A DNA stretch of 10,081 bases from Bacteroidota bacterium (lineage in GTDB: Bacteria > Bacteroidota > Bacteroidia > Chitinophagales > Chitinophagaceae), in NCBI GenBank assembly GCA_018267795.1, contig JAFDXS010000052.1, forward strand, positions 1 to 10,081. The letters are read 5' to 3'. Within the stretch, counting starts at the first letter, position 1; every line of letters starts with the position of its first letter. Below, piece after piece: positions 1 to 6,586 of the stretch. Made by a program: the position numbers and the translations under genes. Under the pieces are notes generated by a model, which was not told the DNA's origin, ran no database searches, and saw only the letters and a list, made by a program, of their open reading frames with translations.

Positions 1-280
1 CTACCATTTCCACAGGGTATGTTTCACATTTGTAGCCTATGGTCACATTGGGCAGTGGCACGTTTATCATCCAGTTAGGCACTATGTCCTGTGTAGCTTC
101 CAGAAACTGGGCAGCTATCTGGTTTAGCACCTGGCCCTTGTATGGTATAGGGCGGGGTAGCACTACATCAAATGCAGAGATACGGTCGCTTACCAGCATC
201 ACCATATACTTGTCTGCAATAGTGTAAACGTCACGAACTTTTCCTTTGTAGAAATTTGTTTGCTGAGGCAGTTGAAGCAT
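1..280 (-). CDS. purC: Phosphoribosylaminoimidazole-succinocarboxamide synthase (SAICAR synthetase), N-terminal part
   Basis: This is the first 93 codons of PurC, the cytoplasmic ATP-dependent enzyme that joins CAIR and aspartate to give SAICAR in de novo purine synthesis. The rest lies beyond the left edge. The family is recognised from YKGKVRDVY (residues 11-19), the glycine/lysine nucleotide-binding loop. It is followed by SDRISAFDVVLP (31-42) and IPYKGQVLN (45-53), which are hallmark N-terminal blocks of SAICAR synthetase. The ATG at 280 is chosen because the conserved block begins about ten residues in and a -7 promoter box sits 24 bases upstream. There is no Shine-Dalgarno sequence, as is usual in Bacteroidota. 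The upstream gene on the same strand is 81 bases away. It probably does not drive purC, because purC has its own promoter. I saw nothing odd apart from the truncation by the window. Confidence 0.93.
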   Translation of the reverse strand, partial: MLQLPQQTNFYKGKVRDVYTIADKYMVMLVSDRISAFDVVLPRPIPYKGQVLNQIAAQFLEATQDIVPNWMINVPLPNVTIGYKCETYPVEMV

Positions 281-303
281 ATATAGTCAGATTATTTTGG
301 CTG

Positions 304-311
304 CAAATATA
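304..311 (-). promoter_or_regulatory. Bacteroidota-type -7 box for purC
   Basis: On the minus strand this reads TATATTTG, an exact match to the TAnnTTTG -7 consensus of the Bacteroidota primary sigma factor. It ends 24 bases before the purC ATG, so the inferred 5' UTR is very short. The -33 region is only a T-run at about the right distance (around 331-336), with no clear TTTG. The function is inferred from match and position. Confidence 0.6.
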
Positions 312-360
312 GGCTAAACAGCCAAAGCTGAAAAAAGTTCAACTGCCGGTTTTTCCTTGC

Positions 361-915
361 CTAATTACACAATGTTTCGTTAGTAGTATATGCTGCTTTC
401 CCAGTCGTTACATTAAATTGATCTTCAAAGAAATAGCTGGCCTTATCGGCTGCTACATCATTCAGGCAGCCCGCAGAACTATTGCGTAGCAAAAATAAAT
501 ATGTGCAAGTATCTACCTTAATGCCTGAGGCATTTGTAAAGGATACCTTTACCTGGTATTTATAATCCGTGCTTTTTGCCCCACTCATATCTACACCATC
601 CCAGCCGCTGGTGCTGCTTGTCTGGTACACAAGGGCTCCGCTTTGCTTATAAATAGATAAAGAAAAGTTGCTGATTTTTTTTGGATATAATATTATCGGC
701 CTGTACAGGTCATTTTTACCATCACCATTTGGAGAAAAAGCTGTCGACAGTGCTATAGCCGTAGAGTCAGCGCTATAGATGCTTATTAAGTTATTACAAT
801 TACTGTCTAATGTTGTGGTGGTCGCGCCTGCGTCTTTTGCTTTTTTACATTCGCTAAATAATACGAAAAGCATACTCACGCTTAACACGCTGATAGCCAT
901 CCTTTTATATCCCAT
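361..915 (-). CDS. Small exported protein with a CHU_C / gliding-motility-associated domain, possible lipoprotein
   Basis: A 184-residue exported protein. Residues 1-22 form a signal sequence (basic start, hydrophobic 7-20) ending at SECKK. C23 could be lipidated, but glutamate at -1 makes the lipobox non-standard. A threonine/serine-rich linker follows. The CHU_C-type immunoglobulin-like domain spans about 57-144: STAFSPNGDGKND (57-69), GWDG (104-107) and a closing strand at about 138-144. This domain normally ends the protein and serves as a T9SS type B sorting signal. Here a 40-residue tail follows. The mature part has four further cysteines (C40, C137, C150, C183), an even number that could form disulfides. 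The ATG at 915 precedes the signal sequence; M6 is an alternative start. The precise role is unknown. It may be a surface or periplasmic lipoprotein using the fold structurally rather than for export. It sits between the leucine dehydrogenase terminator and purC, with no clear promoter or terminator of its own. Confidence 0.8.
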   Translation of the reverse strand: MGYKRMAISVLSVSMLFVLFSECKKAKDAGATTTTLDSNCNNLISIYSADSTAIALSTAFSPNGDGKNDLYRPIILYPKKISNFSLSIYKQSGALVYQTSSTSGWDGVDMSGAKSTDYKYQVKVSFTNASGIKVDTCTYLFLLRNSSAGCLNDVAADKASYFFEDQFNVTTGKAAYTTNETLCN

Positions 916-1004
916 AACATCGTTTTTACTGAAATTAAGAACTTATTATTGTTTCTAAAACTATTTCTAAACTAAAAGCTAGGATAGTGAATTACTGCAG
1001 CAAC

Positions 1005-1034
1005 AAAAAAGGCTGCTCCTTGAGCAGCCTTTTT
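1005..1034 (-). terminator. Intrinsic terminator of leucine dehydrogenase
   Basis: A perfect 8-bp stem (GGCTGCTC / GAGCAGCC) closes a 3-base loop at 1011-1029. It is flanked by an A-run on the left and a T-run on the right. On the minus strand it gives a GC-rich hairpin followed by six Ts, 20 bases past the leucine dehydrogenase stop codon. The flanking runs would let it work in both directions. Confidence 0.88.
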
Positions 1035-1053
1035 AATATAATACAGATCGTTA

Positions 1054-2127
1054 TTACAATCTTGATTTTACATTAGCTATATCCTTCAGGCGTTTTTCAG
1101 CTATGCGCATAGCGGCCAGCTGTGTATGTATTTTTTCTTTTTCTGAAAGGTCAAATATCTCAAGGGTGCGGCCATAGATTTTTTCTACGTTACCATTTAC
1201 GCGCTCGCGATTGTAGCCTTCCAGCTCAGCACATACATTTATCAGGCCACCTGCATTTATCAGGAAGTCGGGTACATATAGTATACCTTTTTCTATCAGC
1301 ATTGGTCCGTGTACATTTTCGTCTGCAAGCTGGTTATTAGCAGCACCGGCTATTATTGGGCACTTCATTTTGTTTATGCTTTCTGTATTCACAGTAGCAC
1401 CCAGTGCACATGGAGCGTAGATATCAATGTCCAGGTCAAATATTTTGTCACCATCTACTACTTCTACGGAATGGAATTTCTCTAAGGTCTGCTTTACCTT
1501 GGCCTGGTTTATATCAGTTATATACACCTTTGCCCCTTCTTCTATCAGGTGTCCGGTGAGGTATTGGCCCACATGGCCTACACCTTGTACTAATACTTTC
1601 CTGCCTGTAAGGCTGTCATTGCCCCACATTTTCTTTGCAGCCGCTTTCATACCCATAAACACGCCGTAAGCAGTAAATGGCGAAGGATCACCACTGCCGC
1701 CCATATATTCAGGTACACCGGTTACAAAATCTGTTTCTATAGAGATGTACTCCATATCGCGTGCAGAGGTATTTACGTCTTCGGCAGTTATGTATTTACC
1801 GTTTAGGCTGTTTACAAACTTGCCGTAGCGGCGCCACAGCGCTTCTGTCTTTATTGTTGCTGCATCACCTATTATTACTGCTTTACCGCCACCCAGGTTC
1901 AGGCCGCTTATAGCTGCTTTGTAAGTCATACCACGGCTCAGGCGCAGGGCATCTATAATAGCATCTTCATGGCTATTGTAGTTCCACAGGCGGGTACCGC
2001 CCAGTGCAGGGCCCAGGGTTGTGTCATGAATCGCAATAATTGCATTTAGTCCGGAATGTGGGTCGTGGCAAAATACTACTTGCTCATGGCCCATCTGTTG
2101 CATGTTGTCAAAAACAGATTGCTGCAT
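1054..2127 (-). CDS. Leucine dehydrogenase (Glu/Leu/Phe/Val dehydrogenase family)
   Basis: A cytoplasmic NAD-dependent enzyme that reversibly deaminates leucine (and valine/isoleucine) to the branched-chain 2-oxo acid and ammonia, linking branched-chain amino-acid breakdown and synthesis. From the ATG at 2127 it is 357 residues, normal for the family. Visible motifs are GPALGGTR (39-46), the substrate/catalytic block with K70 and K82 in MTYKAAISGLNLGGGK, the catalytic aspartate D117 in TAEDVNTS, the Rossmann dinucleotide motif GVGHVG (182-187), AGAANNQL (260-267) and PDFLINAGGLINV. The two lysines are 12 apart, as in Bacillus leucine dehydrogenase. The frame stays open upstream to a TTG at 2148, but that TTG lies inside the presumed promoter box, so I take the ATG. 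The gene stands alone, with its own promoter and a strong terminator. Leucine dehydrogenase is favoured over phenylalanine or glutamate dehydrogenase by length and motif wording. Fine substrate preference cannot be read from sequence. Confidence 0.92.
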   Translation of the reverse strand: MQQSVFDNMQQMGHEQVVFCHDPHSGLNAIIAIHDTTLGPALGGTRLWNYNSHEDAIIDALRLSRGMTYKAAISGLNLGGGKAVIIGDAATIKTEALWRRYGKFVNSLNGKYITAEDVNTSARDMEYISIETDFVTGVPEYMGGSGDPSPFTAYGVFMGMKAAAKKMWGNDSLTGRKVLVQGVGHVGQYLTGHLIEEGAKVYITDINQAKVKQTLEKFHSVEVVDGDKIFDLDIDIYAPCALGATVNTESINKMKCPIIAGAANNQLADENVHGPMLIEKGILYVPDFLINAGGLINVCAELEGYNRERVNGNVEKIYGRTLEIFDLSEKEKIHTQLAAMRIAEKRLKDIANVKSRL

Positions 2128-2145
2128 GAATGAAAAATTAGGCTG

Positions 2146-2153
2146 CAAACCTA
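2146..2153 (-). promoter_or_regulatory. -7 box for leucine dehydrogenase
   Basis: On the minus strand this reads TAGGTTTG, an exact TAnnTTTG match ending 19 bases before the ATG at 2127. It overlaps the alternative TTG start at 2146-2148, which argues against that longer start. The -33 element is weak. The spacing to the start resembles that of the purC box. Confidence 0.55.
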
Positions 2154-2290
2154 AGCGATATTTTCTTTTTTCTACAGTTCATCACTAAATTAATACTTAC
2201 ATGCAGATTAAATAATATGAATCTTATTTTATTAGGTTTTAATGTTAGTTTTTAAGATAATAATTAATTGCAGGTTTATAAGCGCTCCAT

Positions 2291-2321
2291 ATTGCTTTTT
2301 ATATTGTTTTGAATAATTTTG
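2291..2321 (+). promoter_or_regulatory. Candidate distal promoter for the T9SS-cargo gene
   Basis: ATTG at 2291-2294 and TAATTTTG at 2314-2321 are 19 bases apart, the usual -33 to -7 spacing of Bacteroidota promoters. The -7 box matches TAnnTTTG exactly. It would give a 5' UTR of roughly 140 bases. In such AT-rich DNA a chance match is quite possible. Confidence 0.35.
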
Positions 2322-2361
2322 TTTTCCTTGGAAGGCTTTAATATTATGTCTATTTTTTATG

Positions 2362-2369
2362 TAAATTTG
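2362..2369 (+). promoter_or_regulatory. Candidate proximal -7 box for the T9SS-cargo gene
   Basis: TAAATTTG is an exact TAnnTTTG match. A weak -33 element (TTTA at 2337-2340) lies 21 bases upstream. It would start transcription about 90 bases before the ATG. I cannot tell whether this or the distal box is used. Confidence 0.42.
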
Positions 2370-2467
2370 GTTTAGCCGACAATTATAAAAGTTAAACCGT
2401 TTTTACTATCTTGGGATGTGATTAATAATAACCTAAAGCTTCTATCGATTCATAAACATCTTATTAA

Positions 2468-4273
2468 ATGAATAAAATTTACTTCAGGCACTCTCTGTTA
2501 TTACTGCTTTCATTGGCACTGTTCAGTACCACGGCACGTTCGCAGGGCAAATGTGACACGTTAAACCTGCCTGCATCTGTGCATGCATGTAAGTACGATA
2601 CGATGACCCTTAACCCTAATGTAAAAGGGCCTTATCCCATTGTTATTGCACAGTGGACGCCTGCCACGGGCTTGTCTGATGCTACTATACTTACACCCTT
2701 TCTTACTTTAGGTAGCTCGTCCATTACTTATACTTTGCAGGCCTATGCGTTAAAGCCGCCTACATTAGATACCAATGGCGATTTTAGTGCGGGAAATACT
2801 AAGTTCTCCAGTGGCTACTCATATATCACCACTACTCCTATATCTTCAGGCGATTATGCTATCGTAAAGGATCCCACTACTATTAGCGGCGCGTTCCCAT
2901 TGATCACAGACCATACCAGCGGTACCGGAAATATGATGGTAGTAAAGGGTTCTACTGATCCTACCCAGACTTTCTGGTGTCAGACTATTAATAATATTAC
3001 TCCATTTACCACTTATTACTTTAGTGCATGGGTGGCGCTTTTCGAAACTACAGATCCCGGTATAAAGCTTACTATCAATGGTGTTCCTATATCTACTTAT
3101 GTAGTTTCTACTCCGGTTGGCAGCTGGGCCAAGTTTTCTGCTGTTTGGCAGAGTAATTCATCAGTCTCTGCTAGTATTTGTTTAAGCGATACTAATGCAG
3201 ATCCTGCTGGTAATTCTTTCGCTATTGATGATATTGGTTTTAACGAACTCTGCAAGGTTACAGGTTCTGTCAGTGTTCAGGTGTCTCAATTTGCCCCGGC
3301 TATTGCTTCTGCTAAAGGCATTTGCAGCAAAACTGTAAATTTTACAGGTTCTGATTCTGTAAATACTAAGCTTACTTCTTATAACTGGACTTTCGGTGAC
3401 GGCGGGTCAGATACAGGCACCCGTCCTACCTATAATTATACAGATACAGGCACCTACAGGGTTACGCTTATAGAAAAAGATTCTTATGGCTGCTCTGATT
3501 CTTCGCATATCAATCTTAGGATTAATACAGCAACCAATACCGTAAGGGGGTTTGGCGATACTACTATTTGTAAAGGCACTTATGTAGCATTAAATGCAAA
3601 AGGTGCTAAAACATACTCATGGTCGCCGGCAGATAGCCTTAGTGCTACTGACATACCTGATCCCCTTGCACATCCGTCTATTTCGTCTTTCTACGTTGTT
3701 ACAGGTATTGACAGCAATAATTGTATAGGCTCAGATACCGTGGTAATAAACTTATTCCCTGCGCCTAAGCTTACTATTACGCCCGCTACTTCTCCGGTTA
3801 TTACTTGCGAGAATAGTTCAGTGCAGCTATATGTAACAGGTGCGAGAAAGTTCATCTGGCAGCCGGGTACCTTGATGGATAGCAACACATCTTCGCATCC
3901 TATAGCTATGCCGCTTACCACTACTATGTTCTATGTTATGGGTAGCGATGGTAAAGGCTGCGAAGGTTATGATTCAATAAAAGTAGTAGTGCTCAGAGAT
4001 TCTGCCTACATGCCAAATGCCTTCACACCAGATGGTGATGGCCTTAACGATGTTATCTTCCCTACACCATATTGCGATTTCATCTTCGAAAGCTTCAATG
4101 TGTACAACAGGTATGGCAACCTTATGTTCAGTACCACTAAATACAGAGACGGATGGGATGGTAAATTCAATGGTCAGCCTCAGCCTACGGATGTATATGT
4201 TTACTACATCACAGGTTACAGGATAGATCGTACCCCTGTCCTCATAAAGGGAAATATCACGCTACTTCGATAA
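2468..4273 (+). CDS. Secreted multidomain protein with PKD / Ig-like repeats and a T9SS type B C-terminal sorting domain
   Basis: A 601-residue protein predicted to leave the cell through T9SS and stay on or near the surface, probably in adhesion or glycan binding. A signal peptide covers about 1-26 (hydrophobic LLLLLSLALF, cleavage near ARSQ). An Ig-like repeat starts at about 36 with a WTPATGLSD motif (63-71). Residues ~100-260 form a carbohydrate-binding-like jelly-roll module (NGDFSAGN at 103-110, DHTSGTGNMM at 148-157, FAIDDIGF at 251-258). A PKD domain follows at ~275-352 (YNWTFGDGG, then YNYTDTGTYRVTL). Two more Ig-like repeats sit at ~366-430 and ~447-508, each with a W-x-P motif and a cysteine pair. 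The CHU_C sorting domain covers 512-601 (NAFTPDGDGLNDV at 517-529, GWDGKFNG at 562-569, ending GNITLLR). No enzyme active site is visible. The ATG at 2468 directly begins the signal peptide. The gene is monocistronic, with a strong terminator. The ligand is unknown. Confidence 0.9.
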   Translation: MNKIYFRHSLLLLLSLALFSTTARSQGKCDTLNLPASVHACKYDTMTLNPNVKGPYPIVIAQWTPATGLSDATILTPFLTLGSSSITYTLQAYALKPPTLDTNGDFSAGNTKFSSGYSYITTTPISSGDYAIVKDPTTISGAFPLITDHTSGTGNMMVVKGSTDPTQTFWCQTINNITPFTTYYFSAWVALFETTDPGIKLTINGVPISTYVVSTPVGSWAKFSAVWQSNSSVSASICLSDTNADPAGNSFAIDDIGFNELCKVTGSVSVQVSQFAPAIASAKGICSKTVNFTGSDSVNTKLTSYNWTFGDGGSDTGTRPTYNYTDTGTYRVTLIEKDSYGCSDSSHINLRINTATNTVRGFGDTTICKGTYVALNAKGAKTYSWSPADSLSATDIPDPLAHPSISSFYVVTGIDSNNCIGSDTVVINLFPAPKLTITPATSPVITCENSSVQLYVTGARKFIWQPGTLMDSNTSSHPIAMPLTTTMFYVMGSDGKGCEGYDSIKVVVLRDSAYMPNAFTPDGDGLNDVIFPTPYCDFIFESFNVYNRYGNLMFSTTKYRDGWDGKFNGQPQPTDVYVYYITGYRIDRTPVLIKGNITLLR

Positions 4274-4294
4274 GTTAGTAATTACAGTTTATAT

Positions 4295-4323
4295 AAAGAG
4301 CGCTCTCAAAGCGCTCTTTTTTT
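4295..4323 (+). terminator. Intrinsic terminator of the T9SS-cargo gene
   Basis: A perfect 10-bp stem (AAAGAGCGCT / AGCGCTCTTT) with a 5-base loop is followed by a run of seven Ts. It begins 22 bases after the stop codon at 4273. Confidence 0.9.
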
Positions 4324-4341
4324 GTACTCACAATATCCAAC

Positions 4342-4373
4342 AAAAATGCCGCGCTGCACGAAGCAGCTGCGGC
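4342..4373 (-). terminator. Intrinsic terminator of tonB
   Basis: On the minus strand, GCCGC and GCTGC arms pair with GCAGC and GCGGC. There is one bulged base and a 5-base TTCGT loop, then five Ts after an A. It starts 23 bases after the TonB stop. It lies back to back with the plus-strand terminator, so the two convergent genes are insulated from each other. Confidence 0.8.
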
Positions 4374-4395
4374 CTAAAGGCAAAAATGGAATATC

Positions 4396-5190
4396 TTATT
4401 GCAGCATAAAGTTTATGGGTACGCTGCAGTACACCTTCACCGCCACGCCATTTTGTTTCCCCGGCTTCCATTTCGGCATACTATTTATCACTCGTATTGC
4501 TTCCTCATCGCAGCCACCGCCTATTCCTTGCATCACTCTTGCGTCACTTACTGTACCATCCTCATTCACCACAAATCGTACTATCACTCTCCCGGTAATA
4601 TTAGCACTCCTCGCAGCATCAGGGTAGCGTATATGGCCCACTATATAGTTATTAAAGTCCCCATTAAATTCCGGCATTTGTTCCACCCATGTCACTGGCT
4701 TAGCAGGACTGGGCGGTTGAATGCTACCCGTCACATTTTCTTTGCCTTTAACTATTGCATTCGCATCCGAGGTGCCGTCTTCAGTATAGGTACTGATCAC
4801 AGCATCTTTTAGTTTATCATTAGTACTCAATAGCTCATCCGGTTTTACCATATCATTAGTTATTACAGGCTTGGTAAATGTCTCTGTATGAACTTTTATC
4901 TGGCTTGCAGTTGCCGGTGGTGGGGCCGGTGGTAAAATTCTGGGAGGTATTACAATGTTGGGATCTAAAATGATATCATGTTTAAATGCAGATAACAAGT
5001 TGTCATTGTGCTTATCATGATGCAAATAAGAATACACACAAAGTAATCCGGTTGCAAGTAGCGTGATCAGTGCTGCTTTTGTAGTTCGTTCGTTGTAATG
5101 TTTGCGCAGTTCATAACCACCATAGTTTTTATTCCGGCGATCAAATAGGATGTCAAGATAGTCGGCATGCAATAAGTGTTGTATTTCCAT
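4396..5190 (-). CDS. tonB: Energy transducer TonB
   Basis: An inner-membrane protein that spans the periplasm and passes proton-motive force from ExbB/ExbD to outer-membrane TonB-dependent receptors (SusC-like in this phylum). It has 264 residues. The cytoplasmic N-terminus holds the motif LDILFDRRNKNYGGYELRKHY (12-32), typical of Bacteroidota TonB. One membrane segment lies at about 38-56. A proline-rich spacer (IPPRILPPAPPP, 81-92) leads into a longer polar stretch. The TonB C-terminal domain covers about 168-264: MPEFNGDFNNYIVGHIRYP, GRVIVRFVVNEDGTVSDA and WKPGKQNGVAVKV are all well conserved. The ATG at 5190 is the only start compatible with the N-terminal motif. No exbB, exbD or receptor gene is adjacent, so the partners must lie elsewhere. 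It is a single gene with its own terminator. I could not find a convincing promoter box upstream. Confidence 0.93.
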   Translation of the reverse strand: MEIQHLLHADYLDILFDRRNKNYGGYELRKHYNERTTKAALITLLATGLLCVYSYLHHDKHNDNLLSAFKHDIILDPNIVIPPRILPPAPPPATASQIKVHTETFTKPVITNDMVKPDELLSTNDKLKDAVISTYTEDGTSDANAIVKGKENVTGSIQPPSPAKPVTWVEQMPEFNGDFNNYIVGHIRYPDAARSANITGRVIVRFVVNEDGTVSDARVMQGIGGGCDEEAIRVINSMPKWKPGKQNGVAVKVYCSVPINFMLQ

Positions 5191-5316
5191 AGCTTCGTAT
5201 TTACTATTAAGAAACAGTTTTCCATTTTTTCCATAATTGCCCCGAAATATTTTTAAGAACTTACCCTTGCGGATATATTCTTACAACGATGTATTGCAAC
5301 CCTTTAGTATTGGCCT

Positions 5317-5348
5317 AAATAAAAAGAACGCCCCAATCAAGGCGTTCT
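5317..5348 (-). terminator. Intrinsic terminator of trhO
   Basis: An 8-bp perfect stem (AGAACGCC / GGCGTTCT) with an 8-base loop. On the minus strand it is followed by a T-rich tail (TTTTATTTA). It lies 24 bases beyond the trhO stop codon and also shields the upstream region of tonB from trhO read-through. Confidence 0.85.
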
Positions 5349-5372
5349 CCAATTCTTTTTACAATTAGCTTA

Positions 5373-6446
5373 CTAATCTTGTTGTTCACTCGCACGCATC
5401 TCCTTCCATTCATCTCTATGCTTTCTCAGAGGATGGTCTTTAGATTTATTAAAAACCATAGTGCCGTTCTCACGTCCTGCACGTCTGTTCTTCTGTTCAT
5501 CTTTTGGCAGGTGCATTTCTTCCTGACAGCTTTCACTGCAGCAGCCTTCATACTTTGCAGCACATTCCTCGCATTGTATAAATAGCAGGTGGCAGCCATC
5601 ATTTTTACAGTTAGTATGCGTATCGCATGGCTTACCACATATATGGCACTGTGCAATCACATCTTCAGTAATGCGCTCGCCCAATCTGTCGTCAAACACA
5701 AAATTCTTCCCTTTGAATTTTAAGGGCAGCCCTTCTTCTTTAGCCTTCCTGGTATATTCTATTATACCGCCCTCCAGCTGAAAGACATTCTTAAATCCAT
5801 TATGCAGTAAATAAGCGCTTGCCTTCTCACAGCGTATGCCACCCGTGCAATACATTATTATGTTCTTGTCCCGCTTGTCGTTCAGCATATCCACAGCCAT
5901 AGGCAGCTGGTCGCGAAATGTATCAGATGGTACCTCCAGTGCATTTTCAAAATGCCCTACCTCATATTCGTAGTGGTTGCGCATATCCACTATTATAGTA
6001 TTGGGTTGCGCTGCCAGTTCATTAAATTCTTTTGCCTTCAGGTGTGTGCCCATCTTAGCAGGGTCAAAATTCGGGTCATCTATCCCATCAGCTACAATCT
6101 TTGGCCGCACCTTTATTCGCAGCACCCAGAAAGATTTGCCGTCATCATCCACAGCTATATTCATGCGTATACCATTCAGCGCAGGATCTGCCGCATATAG
6201 TGCATCTCTAAAGGCTTCGTAGTTACTTTCAGGCACACTTATCTGGCCGTTTATACCTTCATTGGCCACATATATGCGTCCGAAAACTTTTAGCTCGTAA
6301 AACGTCTTATAAAGTTCGTCTCGAAATGCAGCAGGTTCTGCTATCTGGAAATACTTGTAGAAGGAAACTGTTTTGCGCGGCTCTGTTTCGGCATACATGC
6401 GCTGTTTCAGCTCCTCATTAGATATCCGGTTGTGTAACACTGGCAT
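5373..6446 (-). CDS. trhO: tRNA uridine(34) hydroxylase, rhodanese family (TrhO / YceA, UPF0176)
   Basis: A cytoplasmic enzyme that hydroxylates uridine 34 in the tRNA wobble position to 5-hydroxyuridine using molecular oxygen. The assignment follows from the family, whose members were earlier named rhodanese-related YceA. It has 357 residues. The N-terminal domain (about 25-115) carries GRIYVANEGINGQIS (56-70). The rhodanese domain (about 135-235) carries VDMRNHYEYEVGHFENA, and its active-site loop MYCTGGIRC has the catalytic cysteine C200. The C-terminal part (267-307) is rich in cysteine (C267, C270, C274, C280, C285, C292, C295, C302, C303, C307) and suggests metal binding. A charged tail ends the protein. 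The ATG at 6446 is supported by a purine-rich Shine-Dalgarno-like AAGGAAGG six bases upstream. The gene has its own -7 box and terminator. I am confident of the family; the reaction is known mainly from E. coli. Confidence 0.92.
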   Translation of the reverse strand: MPVLHNRISNEELKQRMYAETEPRKTVSFYKYFQIAEPAAFRDELYKTFYELKVFGRIYVANEGINGQISVPESNYEAFRDALYAADPALNGIRMNIAVDDDGKSFWVLRIKVRPKIVADGIDDPNFDPAKMGTHLKAKEFNELAAQPNTIIVDMRNHYEYEVGHFENALEVPSDTFRDQLPMAVDMLNDKRDKNIIMYCTGGIRCEKASAYLLHNGFKNVFQLEGGIIEYTRKAKEEGLPLKFKGKNFVFDDRLGERITEDVIAQCHICGKPCDTHTNCKNDGCHLLFIQCEECAAKYEGCCSESCQEEMHLPKDEQKNRRAGRENGTMVFNKSKDHPLRKHRDEWKEMRASEQQD

Positions 6447-6452
6447 GGTGTA

Positions 6453-6460
6453 CCTTCCTT
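6453..6460 (-). promoter_or_regulatory. trhO: Shine-Dalgarno-like site of trhO
   Basis: AAGGAAGG on the minus strand lies 6 bases before the ATG at 6446. It stands out because most genes in the window show no Shine-Dalgarno sequence. It supports this start. Confidence 0.55.
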
Positions 6461-6493
6461 TTGTTTAATGAGATAATGAATAAAATTGCTGCG

Positions 6494-6501
6494 CAAAGGT
6501 A
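6494..6501 (-). promoter_or_regulatory. -7 box for trhO
   Basis: TACCTTTG on the minus strand is an exact TAnnTTTG match, 47 bases upstream of the trhO ATG. The -33 region is T-rich without a clear TTTG at the usual distance. Confidence 0.5.
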
Positions 6502-6586
6502 CAATAATTGCAAAAAATGAAAAAGTAGCTGCCGTATTTTCTCTTATAGTTTGCTTACGCTACTTTTATTTTCAAATTGTTCCCGC

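Larger units (their letters stand above)
2128..2467. other. AT-rich divergent intergenic region
   Basis: This 340-bp spacer separates the divergent leucine dehydrogenase and T9SS-cargo genes and is strongly AT-rich. It holds the leucine dehydrogenase promoter on the minus strand and two candidate -7 boxes (2314-2321 and 2362-2369) on the plus strand. The remaining ~100 bases before the ATG at 2468 would be the 5' UTR. I see no small gene, RNA gene or clear hairpin in it. Confidence 0.6.

Noticed and set aside
39..227. 62-codon open frame on the plus strand at the left edge
   Set aside because: It is antisense to purC, whose motifs are clear on the minus strand.
319..330. Small hairpin CAGC-CAAA-GCTG as a terminator of the CHU_C-domain gene
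   Set aside because: Only four base pairs and no T-run directly after it; the region is better explained as the purC upstream promoter area.
4399..4812. 137-codon open frame on the plus strand
   Set aside because: It lies antisense to the conserved C-terminal half of tonB and its translation is rich in His, Cys and Arg. There is no start signal.
5426..5656. 76-codon frame on the minus strand
   Set aside because: It overlaps trhO in another frame, within the cysteine-rich part, and has no independent support.
6551..6586. TTG start extending the unknown secreted protein by 12 residues
   Set aside because: It would push the signal peptide away from the N-terminus, and the TTG itself lies in a promoter-like TATAGTTTG. 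The ATG at 6587 fits better.
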